Positions 24,510-33,080 are shown, numbered from the stretch's first letter. The stretch is 39,795 nucleotides of DNA from Microvirga massiliensis (GCF_001006805.1 NZ_LN811356.1:27329-67123); one strand, 5' to 3'. The notes: generated by a model not told the origin, from the letters alone. Program-made: numbers and translations.

Positions 24510-25052
24510 TTACGCGCGCGCTAGACGACGGTCCCGGCGACGATCGGCGATCGGCTGATAGGCGATCTGCGCGTGATGATTGCAGTAGGGAAGGCCGGTC
24601 AGCGAGCGATTGCCGCAGAACCGGAACTCGGGTTTCGTCGGGTCGCCCATGGGCCAGCGGCACATATATTCGCGTAGTTCCATGATGGTCACGCGCTCCG
24701 ACATGGGCACGACCACCTCCTCGGCAGCGACTTCCTGCTCGGCCTCTTCCACGGGAGGCGGGAGAGGCTGAGGCAAAGCGTGAATCTGTGCCACGGCACG
24801 AGGCTGGGGAAGAGGAGCGGGGGCGCTCGGCGTCCGTCCACTGGGTTTGCGAGGGCGCTGCGGCTGCTGCTGCGCGCCCGTCTTGGTCTTGCCTCGCCCC
24901 GAGAGGCCGAGACGGTGTATCTTGCCGATCACCGCATTCCGGGAGACGCCGCCGATCTGGGCGGCGATTTGGCTTGCGCTCGACCCCTCGGCCCAGAGCT
25001 TCTTGAGAAGCTCCACTCTTTCCTCGGTCCAGGTTCCGCCCGCATCATTCAT
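24510..25052 (-). CDS. gcrA: GcrA cell-cycle regulator
   Basis: 180 residues. The N-terminal DNA-binding domain (TWTEERVELLKKLWAEGSSA, then ASQIAAQIGGVSRNAVIGK and IHRLGLSGR) is the GcrA hallmark. A Pro/Gln-rich linker follows. The C-terminal part has REYMCRWPMGDPTKPEFRFC and PYCNHHAQIAYQP, the sigma-70-contacting region with paired Cys/His. GcrA works with the methyltransferase CcrM, activating promoters that carry methylated GANTC sites. ATG 25052 has GGAGG six bases upstream; the open frame upstream of it is not coding. Convergent with phoB. Confidence 0.95.
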   Translation of the reverse strand: MNDAGGTWTEERVELLKKLWAEGSSASQIAAQIGGVSRNAVIGKIHRLGLSGRGKTKTGAQQQPQRPRKPSGRTPSAPAPLPQPRAVAQIHALPQPLPPPVEEAEQEVAAEEVVVPMSERVTIMELREYMCRWPMGDPTKPEFRFCGNRSLTGLPYCNHHAQIAYQPIADRRRDRRLARA

Positions 25053-25203
25053 CCGCCGCCTCCATCGGGCCGCCAATCCCTGGAATCCCTCATCATTCGC
25101 GGACAAAACAACGTCCGACCGCGCTGATGGAGGTCGATCCTGAGGGTGGAAGGCCGCCGCACGAAATGTCGTGTTCGACTTCCCGGAAACTACAAGATCG
25201 CCT

Positions 25204-25221
25204 GACTCCGGCGCAAGAGTC
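25204..25221. promoter_or_regulatory. Paired GANTC (CcrM) sites upstream of gcrA
   Basis: GACTC (25204-25208) and GAGTC (25217-25221) lie 8 bp apart, about 150 bp before the gcrA start. CcrM methylates such sites and GcrA reads them, so they could make gcrA expression depend on methylation state. This is inferred from the known GcrA/CcrM system. Confidence 0.5.
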
Positions 25222-25304
25222 GGCATGCCCCCCCTGTCGTTTTCCCCAACGAACTCGCCCCGGCCCCGATGCCCGGCGTGATGAATCGGTTCAGATCTGT
25301 TGAA

Positions 25305-25332
25305 TTGACAGTGGATTTTGCTCCAATAGAAT
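25305..25332 (+). promoter_or_regulatory. Sigma-70-like promoter for argD-argF-hslO
   Basis: TTGACA (25305-25310) and TAGAAT (25327-25332) with a 16-bp spacer form a near-consensus housekeeping promoter pointing at argD. Transcription should start near 25339, directly ahead of a GC-rich hairpin. Confidence 0.7.
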
Positions 25333-25341
25333 CCCGCCCGT

Positions 25342-25371
25342 GCCGCCCTCGTCGGGCGGCGCTTTCGTTTT
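25342..25371 (+). terminator. Intrinsic-terminator-like hairpin in the argD leader
   Basis: GCCGCCC (25342-25348), loop TCGTC, GGGCGGC (25354-25360), followed by GCTTTCGTTTT. A 7-bp all-GC stem and a T-rich tail are typical of a rho-independent terminator. It stands only a few bases after the predicted start of the argD transcript, so it would act as an attenuator or 5' barrier rather than an end-of-gene terminator. Confidence 0.65.
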
Positions 25372-25419
25372 CCGGACCGACCCTGCGACCATTTGAGTCC
25401 GAACCGCGGAGATCACGCC

Positions 25420-26628
25420 GTGAACACCCCGTTGCTGCCGATCTATGCCCGCGCCGACCTGTCGTTCGAGCGCGGCGAGGGCCCCTGGCTCATCGGGCAT
25501 GACGGGCAGCGATATCTCGATTTCGGGGCAGGGATCGCGGTGAACGCACTCGGTCACGCCCATCCGCACCTCGTGAAGGCGCTGACGGAGCAGGCCGGGA
25601 AGATCTGGCACACCTCGAACCTCTACCGGATTCCGGAAGGGGAGCGTCTCGCCCAGCGCCTCGTCGATGCGACCTTCGCCGATGTCGTGTTCTTCTCGAA
25701 TTCCGGCGCCGAGGCGAACGAGGCCGCGATCAAGATGGCTCGCAAATATCATGCCTCGAAAGGGCATCCGGAAAGATTCCGGATCGTCACTTTCGAGGGG
25801 GCCTTCCACGGCCGCACGTTGGCGACGATCGCCGCCGGAGGGCAGCAGAAGTATCTGGAGGGCTTCGGGCCGAAGGTCGAGGGCTTCGACCAGGTTCCGC
25901 TCGGAGATCAGAAGGCCCTCGAGGCGGCCATCGGTCCCGAGACGGCCGCGATCCTGATCGAGCCGATCCAGGGCGAAGGCGGCATCCGGCCCGTTCCGGC
26001 GCAGTTCCTGCGGGGCCTTCGGGAGCTCTGCGGTCGAGAGGGGCTGCTTCTGATCTACGACGAAATCCAGACCGGCGTCGGCCGCACCGGGCGTCTCTTC
26101 GCCTATGAATGGAGCAGCGTCGCGCCCGACATCATGACGATCGCCAAGGGCATCGGCGGGGGCTTTCCCATGGGGGCTTGTCTCGCTACGGCCGAGGCGG
26201 CGAGCGGCATGAAGGTGGGTAGCCACGGCACCACCTTCGGGGGCAACCCGCTCGCGATGGCCGTCGGCAACGCCGTGCTCGACGTCGTCCTCGAGCCCGG
26301 CTTCCTCGAGAATGTCGAGCGCCTCGGGCTCCTCCTGAAGCAGCGGCTCGCCGAGCTGCAGGACCGCCACCCCGCCGTCATCGCCGAGATCCGCGGGCAA
26401 GGGCTCATGGTCGGCCTGCGCACCCATGTCCCGAACACGGAGCTGATCGACGCGGCGCGGGCCGAAAAGCTGATCCTGATCGCGGCTGGGGACAATGTCT
26501 GCCGCCTGCTGCCTCCGCTCGTGATCACGGAAGCCGAGATCGGCGAGGCCGTGGCACGGCTCGACCGCGCCTGTGCGGCGATCGAGAAGCAGCTCAAGGC
26601 CGTCGCCCAGAAGGGAGCCGCGGAATGA
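25420..26628 (+). CDS. argD: Acetylornithine aminotransferase
   Basis: 402 residues, a class III PLP-dependent aminotransferase that makes N-acetylornithine from the semialdehyde in arginine synthesis. Visible motifs: YLDFGAGIAVNALGHAHPHL, FFSNSGAEANEAAIKMARKY, AFHGRTLATIAAGGQ, LLIYDEIQTGVGRTG, and the PLP lysine in IMTIAKGIGGGFPMGA. GTG 25420 has GGAG eight bases upstream; the earlier frame is the leader. It is the first gene of an operon, and its stop overlaps argF as ATGA. Succinyl-DAP aminotransferase activity is also possible in this family. Confidence 0.95.
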   Translation: MNTPLLPIYARADLSFERGEGPWLIGHDGQRYLDFGAGIAVNALGHAHPHLVKALTEQAGKIWHTSNLYRIPEGERLAQRLVDATFADVVFFSNSGAEANEAAIKMARKYHASKGHPERFRIVTFEGAFHGRTLATIAAGGQQKYLEGFGPKVEGFDQVPLGDQKALEAAIGPETAAILIEPIQGEGGIRPVPAQFLRGLRELCGREGLLLIYDEIQTGVGRTGRLFAYEWSSVAPDIMTIAKGIGGGFPMGACLATAEAASGMKVGSHGTTFGGNPLAMAVGNAVLDVVLEPGFLENVERLGLLLKQRLAELQDRHPAVIAEIRGQGLMVGLRTHVPNTELIDAARAEKLILIAAGDNVCRLLPPLVITEAEIGEAVARLDRACAAIEKQLKAVAQKGAAE

Positions 26629-27554
26629 CCGGCGCGCGTCACTTCCTCGATCTCAGCGACTTCACGGGTGCCGAATTGCGGCGCGTCCTGGAGACCGGCA
26701 GGTCCATCAAGGCGAAGCGCCGCAAGGGGGCGGTGCAGGGCGAGCGGCCCCTCGCGGGCAAGACCCTCGCCATGGTCTTCGACAAGCCCTCGACGCGCAC
26801 CCGCGTGTCCTTCGACGTCGGCATGCGGGAGCTCGGCGGCGAGACCCTCATGCTCACCGGCAAGGAGATGCAGCTCGGCCGCGGCGAGACGATCGCGGAC
26901 ACCGCCCGGGTTCTGTCCCGCTACGTCGATGCGATCATGATCCGCACCCTGGACCACGAGATGGTCCTGGAACTCGCGCGGCATGCCGACATTCCGGTCA
27001 TCAACGGTCTGACGAAGCTCACGCATCCCTGCCAGATCATGGCCGACATCATGACGTTCGAGGAGCACCGTGGACCGATCACGGGCCGGACCGTGGCCTG
27101 GACCGGCGATTCCAACAACGTGCTGGCATCTTGGGTCCATGCCGCAGCCCGGTTCGAGTTCCGGCTGCAGATCGCCTCACCTCGGGAACTTGCGCCTCGC
27201 CCCGAACTTTTGTCCTGGGCGAAGGAGGAGGGGGCGGACGTCCGGCTGACAACCGACCCCTTCGAGGCGGTGGCCGGAGCGGATGCGGTGGTCACGGATT
27301 GCTGGGTGTCCATGGGTGACGAGGACGAGGGCCGCCGGCACAACCTGCTGATGCCCTATCAGGTCAACGCCAAGCTGCTCGGCGCGGCGAGAAAGGATGC
27401 GGTCTTCATGCATTGCCTGCCGGCCCATCGGGGTGAAGAGGTGACGGACGAGGTCATGGACGGGCCGCAATCCATCGTGCTCGACGAGGCCGAGAACCGC
27501 CTCCATGCCCAGAAGGGCATTCTGGCCTGGTGCCTGGGAGCGGCGAGCGCATGA
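26625..27554 (+). CDS. argF: Ornithine carbamoyltransferase
   Basis: 309 residues. The carbamoyl-phosphate site KPSTRTRVSF and HPCQIMADIMTF are present, as are the ornithine-binding segment VTDCWVSMGDEDE and the catalytic HCLPAHRGEEV. It makes citrulline from ornithine and carbamoyl phosphate in the cytoplasm. The start overlaps the argD stop and its own stop overlaps the hslO start (both ATGA), so the three genes are tightly coupled. Confidence 0.96.
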   Translation: MTGARHFLDLSDFTGAELRRVLETGRSIKAKRRKGAVQGERPLAGKTLAMVFDKPSTRTRVSFDVGMRELGGETLMLTGKEMQLGRGETIADTARVLSRYVDAIMIRTLDHEMVLELARHADIPVINGLTKLTHPCQIMADIMTFEEHRGPITGRTVAWTGDSNNVLASWVHAAARFEFRLQIASPRELAPRPELLSWAKEEGADVRLTTDPFEAVAGADAVVTDCWVSMGDEDEGRRHNLLMPYQVNAKLLGAARKDAVFMHCLPAHRGEEVTDEVMDGPQSIVLDEAENRLHAQKGILAWCLGAASA

Positions 27555-28543
27555 CGGGCGCCGCATTCGAGGGGGCCGACGATGTGGTTCTACCTTTCTC
27601 CGTCGAGCCGCTCGACGTGCGAGGCAGGGTCGTGCGCCTCGGGCCGTCGATCGACACGATCCTTGCCCGCCATGGCTATCCGGATGCCGTCGCCCGCGTG
27701 ATCGGCGAAGCGGCCGCCCTCACGGTACTGCTCGGAACCTCTCTCAAGTTCGAGGGCCGCTTCCAGCTTCAGACCAAGACAAACGGCCCGATCACGATGA
27801 TCGTCGTCGATTTCGACGCACCTGACCGCATCCGGGCCACGGCTCGTTTCGACGCGGACAGGCTCGAAGCGCTCGGGACCGGTACGTTGCGTACCGGCGA
27901 TCTCCTCGGCACCGGCGTGCTCGCCATGACGATCGATCGCGGCCCGGAGTTCAGCCGCTACCAAGGTGTTGTTCCCCTCGAAGGTGGGGGCTTCGAAGAG
28001 GCTGCGCACCAATATTTTCGGCAATCCGAGCAGATCCCGACCCGAGTCCGGCTCGCGGTCGCGGAGCAGTTCGAAGCCGGCCGCCAGTCCTACCGTGCCG
28101 GCGGTCTGATGGTGCAGTTCCTGCCCGTATCACCCGAACGCCAACGTCAGGGGGACTTCTCGCCTGGCGACATTCCCGAGGGGCATCCCGCGCACGATGC
28201 GGAGCCTCCATCGGAGGACGATGCCTGGGTCGAAGCGAAGTCGCTCGTCGAGACCATCGAGGATCACGAACTCGTCGATCCCGGCGTGTCGAGCGAACGC
28301 CTGCTCTACCGCCTGTTTCACGAGCGGGGCGTTCGCGTTTTCAACGGGATCGCCGTGCACGAAGCCTGCCGGTGCTCGCGCGAGCGCATCATCAAGATGA
28401 TGCGCAATTTCCCGGAGCAGGACCGCCGCGACATGATCGGCGACAACGGCCGGATTGAGATCACCTGCGAGTTCTGCTCGACAGTCTACGATCTCGATCC
28501 GCGCGAGGTCGAAGAGGAGATCGCGCGACCTGACGCAGGGTAG
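27551..28543 (+). CDS. hslO: Redox-regulated chaperone Hsp33
   Basis: 330 residues. The N-terminal domain includes EAAALTVLLGTSLKFEGRFQ and LQTKTNGPITMIVVDF. The redox switch is complete: CRCS followed by CEFC near residues 280-312, giving the CxC and CxxC zinc cysteines that form disulfides under oxidative stress. The protein holds unfolded proteins when oxidised. ATG 27551 overlaps the argF stop; the argF-hslO pairing is common in Hyphomicrobiales. Confidence 0.94.
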   Translation: MTGAAFEGADDVVLPFSVEPLDVRGRVVRLGPSIDTILARHGYPDAVARVIGEAAALTVLLGTSLKFEGRFQLQTKTNGPITMIVVDFDAPDRIRATARFDADRLEALGTGTLRTGDLLGTGVLAMTIDRGPEFSRYQGVVPLEGGGFEEAAHQYFRQSEQIPTRVRLAVAEQFEAGRQSYRAGGLMVQFLPVSPERQRQGDFSPGDIPEGHPAHDAEPPSEDDAWVEAKSLVETIEDHELVDPGVSSERLLYRLFHERGVRVFNGIAVHEACRCSRERIIKMMRNFPEQDRRDMIGDNGRIEITCEFCSTVYDLDPREVEEEIARPDAG

Positions 28544-28585
28544 AACCCGGTGGGATCCCTCCGGGTGCGAGGTTGCCCTTACCCC

Positions 28586-28714
28586 GTCATTGCGAACGCA
28601 GTGCGCAATGCGGCGGCAAACCCGTCCAGGGGTAGATTGCTTCGCCTGCGGCTCGCAAAGACGATGTGGCACTGGAACGGGTAGATTGCTTCGCCTGCGG
28701 CTCGAATTGACGAA
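28586..28714. repeat. Dispersed intergenic repeat (second cluster)
   Basis: GTCATTGCGAACGCAGTG at 28586 matches the repeat cluster at 16380-16536. It is followed by two direct copies of a motif GGGTAGATTGCTTCGCCTGC (about 28630 and 28680) that continues GGCTCG. The cluster fills the space between the convergent hslO and argE genes and may help end transcription from both. Confidence 0.75.
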
Positions 28715-28737
28715 GTGCAGCCGTCTCCGGAGTCCAA

Positions 28738-29907
28738 CTAACGCGAACAGGCCGCAGCAAGCCTGCGCATGAAGGCGGCGCCGGCTTCGAGGTGCTCCAG
28801 GGTAATGTATTCATCGGGCTGGTGCGCCTGATCGATCGAGCCCGGCCCGCAGACCACCGTCGGAATACCGGCCGCCTGGAAGTGTCCCGACTCCGTCCCG
28901 AACGGGACAGTGGTCGTCCGGTTGCGCCCGGCGAGGCGCTTCGCGAGAATTTCCGCCTCCGAACCGGGCTCGGATGCAAGCCCCGGCACCGCCACCTCGA
29001 GCATCGTCTCGATCCGCCCGTAATCTCCGAAGCGGTTGAGCCGCGTCCGCTCGACCTCCCGTGAGAGCGCCTCAAACCGGTTCGGGATCTCCGTCGGGTC
29101 GAGATCCGGCAGGCCCCTGAACTCCCAGTGAAAGTCGCAGTGGCGGGCCATGATGTTGCGGGCGGTACCACCCTGGATCGTGCCGACATGCACGGTCGTA
29201 TAGGGCGGATCGAAGCGGCCGCTCGGATCGCCGCGCTCCATCATCTCGTCCGCGATGCGGTTGAGCCCCGCAATGAGATCGCCGGCTGCCATCACGGCAC
29301 TCGCGCCGAGCGCCGGTTTCGACGAGTGCGCCTCGGAGCCGTGGACCGTCGTGCGATACGTGACGACGCTCTTGTGCGCGTCGGCAACCTCGAGGCTCGT
29401 CGGCTCGCCGACGATGACCGCCAGCGGCCGCGGCACTTCGGTCCCCATCCGCCGGACGGCATCGACGACGCCGAGACAGGTCGTCTCTTCGTCGTAGGAG
29501 AGCAGGATGTGGATCGGCGTCCTGAGATCCGCCACCAGGAATTCGGGCACGAGAGCGAGGGCCAGGGCGCCGAAACCCTTCATGTCGACGGCGCCGCGGC
29601 CATAGGCGCGTCCATTCTCGATCCGCAGAGTGAACGGATCCGACGTCCAGACCTGTCCCGCGACCGGAACCGTATCCGTGTGGCCCGAAAGAACGATCCC
29701 GCTTCGGTCGGCGGGGCCGATTGTTGCGAAGATCGCGGCTTTCGCGCCGGAGGCGTCGGGCAGCCGCACGAAGGGCACGCCCCAGCCGCGCAGGTATTCC
29801 TCGACAAAGGTGATCAGGGGGAGGTTGGACTTCGAACTCTCGGTATCGAACGCAACGAGCCGCGCCAGCATCTCCAGCGGCGTGAGCCGCAGGCCTTTTC
29901 CGATCAT
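28738..29907 (-). CDS. argE: Acetylornithine deacetylase
   Basis: 389 residues, M20 metallopeptidase family. Metal ligands appear in VLSGHTDTVPV (His, Asp) and GRGAVDMKGFGALALAL (Asp), then DEETTCLGV (Glu) and FGTESGHFQAAGIPTVVCGP. The lid domain has VHGSEAHSSKPALG. It removes the acetyl group from N-acetylornithine to give ornithine, which argF across the repeat uses. ATG 29907 has GAGGAG just upstream. Leftward, directly following apaG (7 bp). Confidence 0.94.
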   Translation of the reverse strand: MIGKGLRLTPLEMLARLVAFDTESSKSNLPLITFVEEYLRGWGVPFVRLPDASGAKAAIFATIGPADRSGIVLSGHTDTVPVAGQVWTSDPFTLRIENGRAYGRGAVDMKGFGALALALVPEFLVADLRTPIHILLSYDEETTCLGVVDAVRRMGTEVPRPLAVIVGEPTSLEVADAHKSVVTYRTTVHGSEAHSSKPALGASAVMAAGDLIAGLNRIADEMMERGDPSGRFDPPYTTVHVGTIQGGTARNIMARHCDFHWEFRGLPDLDPTEIPNRFEALSREVERTRLNRFGDYGRIETMLEVAVPGLASEPGSEAEILAKRLAGRNRTTTVPFGTESGHFQAAGIPTVVCGPGSIDQAHQPDEYITLEHLEAGAAFMRRLAAACSR

Positions 29908-29914
29908 GAACTCC

Positions 29915-30307
29915 TCAATGGACCACGCGCTTCACATGGGGCGAGTCCAGCGAGAAGGCCGGGATCTCGGCATCGAAGGATTCACCGGCAGCGGTTACCA
30001 TAGCGTATGTGCCCTGCATGGTGCCGTCCGGCGTGGTGAGCGGACAGCCGCTCGTATAGCTGAAACTCTCTCCAGGCCCGAGCACCGGCTGCTTTCCGAC
30101 GACACCGGGACCCTCGACCTCCCGGACTTGTCCGTTCCCATCGACGATGCGCCAGTGGCGGGACCGCAACTGCACCCGCTCGAGCCCGGTATTAATGATC
30201 TCGACCGTGTAGGCGAAGAAGTATCGTCCCTCCTCGGGAGAGGATTCCTCCGGCACGAAACGCGGCATGACGGTGACGCTGATGCCGCGCGTTACGGCCT
30301 TGTACAT
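29915..30307 (-). CDS. apaG: ApaG domain protein
   Basis: 130 residues. The single fibronectin-like domain is recognisable from YFFAYTVEIINTGLERVQLR, RHWRIVDGNGQVREVEGPGV, VGKQPVLGPGESFSYTSGC, and PLTTPDGTMQGTYAMV. ApaG proteins bind divalent cations or nucleotides; the bacterial role is unclear. Of two adjacent ATGs, the second (30307) is five bases after AAGGAG and is preferred. Probable operon with argE, 7 bp apart. Confidence 0.92.
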   Translation of the reverse strand: MYKAVTRGISVTVMPRFVPEESSPEEGRYFFAYTVEIINTGLERVQLRSRHWRIVDGNGQVREVEGPGVVGKQPVLGPGESFSYTSGCPLTTPDGTMQGTYAMVTAAGESFDAEIPAFSLDSPHVKRVVH

Positions 30308-30487
30308 CATCGCTCCTTGCCGCGCCGGGGCCGGTTTCCGCCCTGTCCTCCCGGCCCGGCATCGGATCACCCATTGAGGGCGATGATGACGCTGCAGCGC
30401 CCGTAGGAAGGGCCTTTCGGCCGTGGTAGAGCCCGCCTTCGCCCTCGTCAATGCGATCGAGGATCGGCCCCCGGAGCCCTGCGAGAC

Positions 30488-31120
30488 ATGCTCGACGGCA
30501 TCATGAGACGCGCCATCGATCCGCCCCTCAACCTGATGGGGCGGGCGCTCGCCGCGCGCGGCGTCTCGGCGGACACGCTCACGGGGCTCGGGCTCGTGGC
30601 AGGGCTCGCCAGCGCCGTCGCAATCATCGGGCAGGCGGAGGTTCTGGCGCTTCTTCTCATGCTGTCAGGGCGGCTTCTAGACGGGCTCGACGGGGCCGTC
30701 GCACGGGCGAGCCGCCACACCGATCTCGGCGGATTTCTCGACATCGTCTTCGACTTCGTCTTCTACGGCGCGATCCCGCTCGCCTTCGCGCTGCGCGATC
30801 CGGCGGCGAATGCCGTGCCGGCCTGCCTTCTCCTCTTTGCCTTCTACGTGAACGGCGCGAGCTTCCTGGCCTTTGCGGCGGTTGCCGCCAAGCGCGGTCT
30901 CGACACGCAGATCCGAGGCCTGAAGTCGATTTATTTCTCGGTCGGCCTTGCCGAGGGGACAGAGACAATCATCACCTTCGCCTTGATGATCCTCTGGCCG
31001 GCGGGCTTCCCCGTGCTGGCCTACGGGTTCGCGGCCCTGACGCTCATGAGTGCGATCACCCGCGTGACCCTGGCGCGGCGCGTCTTCCGGGACGAGCCCG
31101 ATCCGGAGGAGGAACCCTGA
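30488..31120 (+). CDS. CDP-alcohol phosphatidyltransferase family protein
   Basis: 210 residues, six membrane helices. The catalytic signature of the family is present: LLDGLDGAVARASRHTDLGG then FLDIVFDFVFY, that is D-x2-D-G-x2-A-R-x(8)-G-x3-D-x3-D. Such enzymes exchange the CMP of a CDP-alcohol for an alcohol to make phospholipids in the inner membrane; this member is not clearly Pgs, Pss or Pcs type. The start is uncertain (ATG 30488, or 30503 five codons later). Divergent from apaG and 69 bp before dcd. Confidence 0.85.
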   Translation: MLDGIMRRAIDPPLNLMGRALAARGVSADTLTGLGLVAGLASAVAIIGQAEVLALLLMLSGRLLDGLDGAVARASRHTDLGGFLDIVFDFVFYGAIPLAFALRDPAANAVPACLLLFAFYVNGASFLAFAAVAAKRGLDTQIRGLKSIYFSVGLAEGTETIITFALMILWPAGFPVLAYGFAALTLMSAITRVTLARRVFRDEPDPEEEP

Positions 31121-31189
31121 ACGGTTCGGGCTCTTGGCCCCGGAACCCGGCTCAGCTAGGACAAGCCTCCTTTTCAGAGGGGCGAACCC

Positions 31190-32275
31190 ATGCACCCGCT
31201 GCGCGACGGCATCCAATCGGGCGATGCGATCTTGCGCCTGGCTGAGGCCGGCGTGATCCGCATGGCCACACCTTTCGCTCCGGACCAAGTGCAGCCCGCG
31301 AGCCTCGATCTCCGGCTCGGCCGGCGCGTCTTCCGGGTGCGGGCCAGCTTCCTTCCGGGCCCGGAGCGCCCGGTGCGGGACCGGCTCGAGCAACTGGCCC
31401 TGCACGAGATCGATCTCGAGGCCGGGGCCGTGCTCGAGACAGGATGCGTCTATATCGCCGAACTCCTCGAGAGCCTGGCGCTCCCCAAGGATCTCTCGGC
31501 CGCCGCGAACCCGAAGAGCTCGACCGGCCGGATCGACGTGTTCACCCGGGTCATCACGGATCGCGCGCGGGAGTTCGATGCCGTCGAGGCCGGCTATCAG
31601 GGGCCGCTCTACGCCGAGATCTCGCCGCGCACCTTTCCTGTCCTGGTGCGGACCGGGACCCGGCTCTCCCAGTTGCGCCTGCGGAGGGGCGAGGTACGCC
31701 TCGATGATGCAGCGCTCCTGGCACTCCACGAGCGGGAGCGGATCGTGACCTCCGCCGAGCCATCGATTCAGGGCGGGGTCGCCGTGAGCGTCGATCTTGC
31801 CGGCTTCGATGGCCTCGTGGGTTACCGTGCGAAGCGCCACACGGGCCTCGTCGACGTCGACAAGCCCGGCGCCTACAGGGTCTCCGATTTCTGGGAGCCG
31901 CTCGCGGCCGAGCCCTCGCGAACGCTCATCCTCGATCCGGGACAGTTCTATATCCTTGCCTCCAAGGAGGCCGTGCACGTGCCCCCTGACTATGCGGCCG
32001 AGATGGTGCCTTTCGATCCGCTCGTCGGCGAGTTCCGGGTGCATTACGCCGGCTTCTTCGATCCCGGCTTCGGCCATGTGGAAGCCGGCGGGGCAGGGGC
32101 ACGGGCTGTGCTCGAGGTCCGCTCCCGCGACGTGCCGTTCATTCTGGAGGACGGCCAAATCGTCGGGCGTCTGGTCTATGAACGCATGGCCGAGCGCCCC
32201 CGGGTGCTCTACGGCGCAGGTGCCGGGTCGAACTATCAGGCACAGGGCCTGAAGCTGTCCAAACACTTCCGCTGA
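31190..32275 (+). CDS. dcd: 2'-deoxycytidine 5'-triphosphate deaminase, long form
   Basis: 361 residues, about twice a standard Dcd. It is the long alphaproteobacterial form (PF06559 type), with two tandem dUTPase-like domains. The first spans about 20-170 (QVQPASLDLRLGRRVFRV, AANPKSSTGRIDVFTRVITD), and the second about 190-350 (HTGLVDVDKPGAYRV, EMVPFDPLVGEFRVHYAGFF, DPGFGHV). It deaminates dCTP to dUTP for dTTP synthesis. ATG 31190 has GAGGGG about seven bases upstream. Confidence 0.9.
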   Translation: MHPLRDGIQSGDAILRLAEAGVIRMATPFAPDQVQPASLDLRLGRRVFRVRASFLPGPERPVRDRLEQLALHEIDLEAGAVLETGCVYIAELLESLALPKDLSAAANPKSSTGRIDVFTRVITDRAREFDAVEAGYQGPLYAEISPRTFPVLVRTGTRLSQLRLRRGEVRLDDAALLALHERERIVTSAEPSIQGGVAVSVDLAGFDGLVGYRAKRHTGLVDVDKPGAYRVSDFWEPLAAEPSRTLILDPGQFYILASKEAVHVPPDYAAEMVPFDPLVGEFRVHYAGFFDPGFGHVEAGGAGARAVLEVRSRDVPFILEDGQIVGRLVYERMAERPRVLYGAGAGSNYQAQGLKLSKHFR

Positions 32276-32289
32276 GGGTATCGGCCCCC

Positions 32290-32318
32290 TTGCGGGAGAC
32301 CCGCCAAGCCGGTTATGG
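32290..32318 (+). promoter_or_regulatory. Promoter of tRNA-Gly
   Basis: TTGCGG (32290-32295) and TTATGG (32313-32318), spaced 17 bp, stand nine bases before the tRNA. The spacing and position fit a stable-RNA promoter. Confidence 0.5.
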
Positions 32319-32327
32319 AAGGGGCAC

Positions 32328-32402
32328 GCGGGCGTAGTTCAGTGGTAGAACGTCAGCTTCCCAAGCTGAATGTCGTCGGTTCGATCCCGATCGCCCGCTC
32401 CA
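32328..32402 (+). tRNA. tRNA-Gly (anticodon CCC)
   Basis: The acceptor stem GCGGGCG pairs with CGCCCGC, and the D-arm AGTTCAGTGGTAGAAC is standard. The anticodon stem TCAGC/GCTGA encloses TTCCCAA, giving anticodon CCC for GGG codons. The T-arm has GGTTCGATCCC. The 3' CCA is encoded. A terminator follows within 10 bp, and accessory-type DNA begins after it. Confidence 0.95.
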
Positions 32403-32408
32403 TTCAAG

Positions 32409-32429
32409 CCCCTGCGAAAGCAGGGGTTT
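32409..32429 (+). terminator. Rho-independent terminator after tRNA-Gly
   Basis: CCCCTGC (32409-32415), loop GAAA, GCAGGGG (32420-32426), followed by TTTACGCTTTTT. A 7-bp stem with a stable GNRA tetraloop and a T tract just past the tRNA. Confidence 0.9.
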
Positions 32430-32736
32430 ACGCTTTTTGGGCAATGGAATTTCGACCGGAACAGGTTGAGAAAACCGGTTGGAACCGGAACATGAGGTCC
32501 CCAAACCCCAATCAGTTCACAGCCAGCCTTCCGACTGCCGGACTTATAGACTAATCCCTCGATACGGGTAGTAGCGGTTCGCCTGTGAATCCTGCCTCAT
32601 TCGCTGATGCCATCTCCGGAAGTGAAAGGGTTGCGATTTGCGGCAGAGAGGCTTGGTAAACCACGACATTGTCGTGCTTTATGCTCCCTCACCCGTTTGG
32701 CGTCGCCCTCTGAGCGCTGGGCACTCCCGTCTTCCT
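32430..32736. other. Intergenic stretch after the tRNA
   Basis: About 300 bp with no recognisable gene, repeat or RNA. The frames open here have low-complexity or Arg-rich translations. It marks the transition from core genes to the accessory segment. Confidence 0.5.
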
Positions 32737-33080
32737 CATGCCCCCTGCGGGACTACGATCTCCGATACCATGACATCCGGGAGCACTGTCGGCCTGCCGT
32801 CTACCTGAACCGTGATCGCCGAGCCCTTCGCGATCGGGTATCCAAGATGCGGCTTCGTCGGGATCTTCTACCCAACATACTCGAACAGGCTCTCCTCGCT
32901 GGCCCGGAACTGGTCCGGGGTCAGGGCTCCCCGGAAAAGTTCATCAGCAAGCTGGATCCGGGAGGTGCTCACGACATCGGTCTCGCAGTAGGCCGCGACC
33001 TCAGCGATCCGGCCCTCCTCGACGAAGCGAGCGACTTGGGAGTCGACGATGTCTTTCGATCTGAATGCACTATTCAGCTT
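32737..33080 (-). pseudogene. Remnant of a predicted 3'-5' exonuclease (PolB-like exo, PF10108 type)
   Basis: Only the C-terminal part remains. DSQVARFVEEGRIAEVAAYC followed by ETDVVSTSRIQLADELFRG and LTPDQFRASEESLFEYVG matches the end of the PF10108 family, where the YC-E-(S/T)-DV motif carries the last catalytic Asp. An in-frame TAG (at 32868) interrupts the frame after EYVG. The frame then continues KIPTKPHLGYPIAKGS, and such KPHL-type tails are usual at this family's C-terminus, so the stop looks like a nonsense mutation. The N-terminal exonuclease domain is missing and its place is taken by the binding-protein gene on the other strand. Not expected to be active. Confidence 0.6.
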
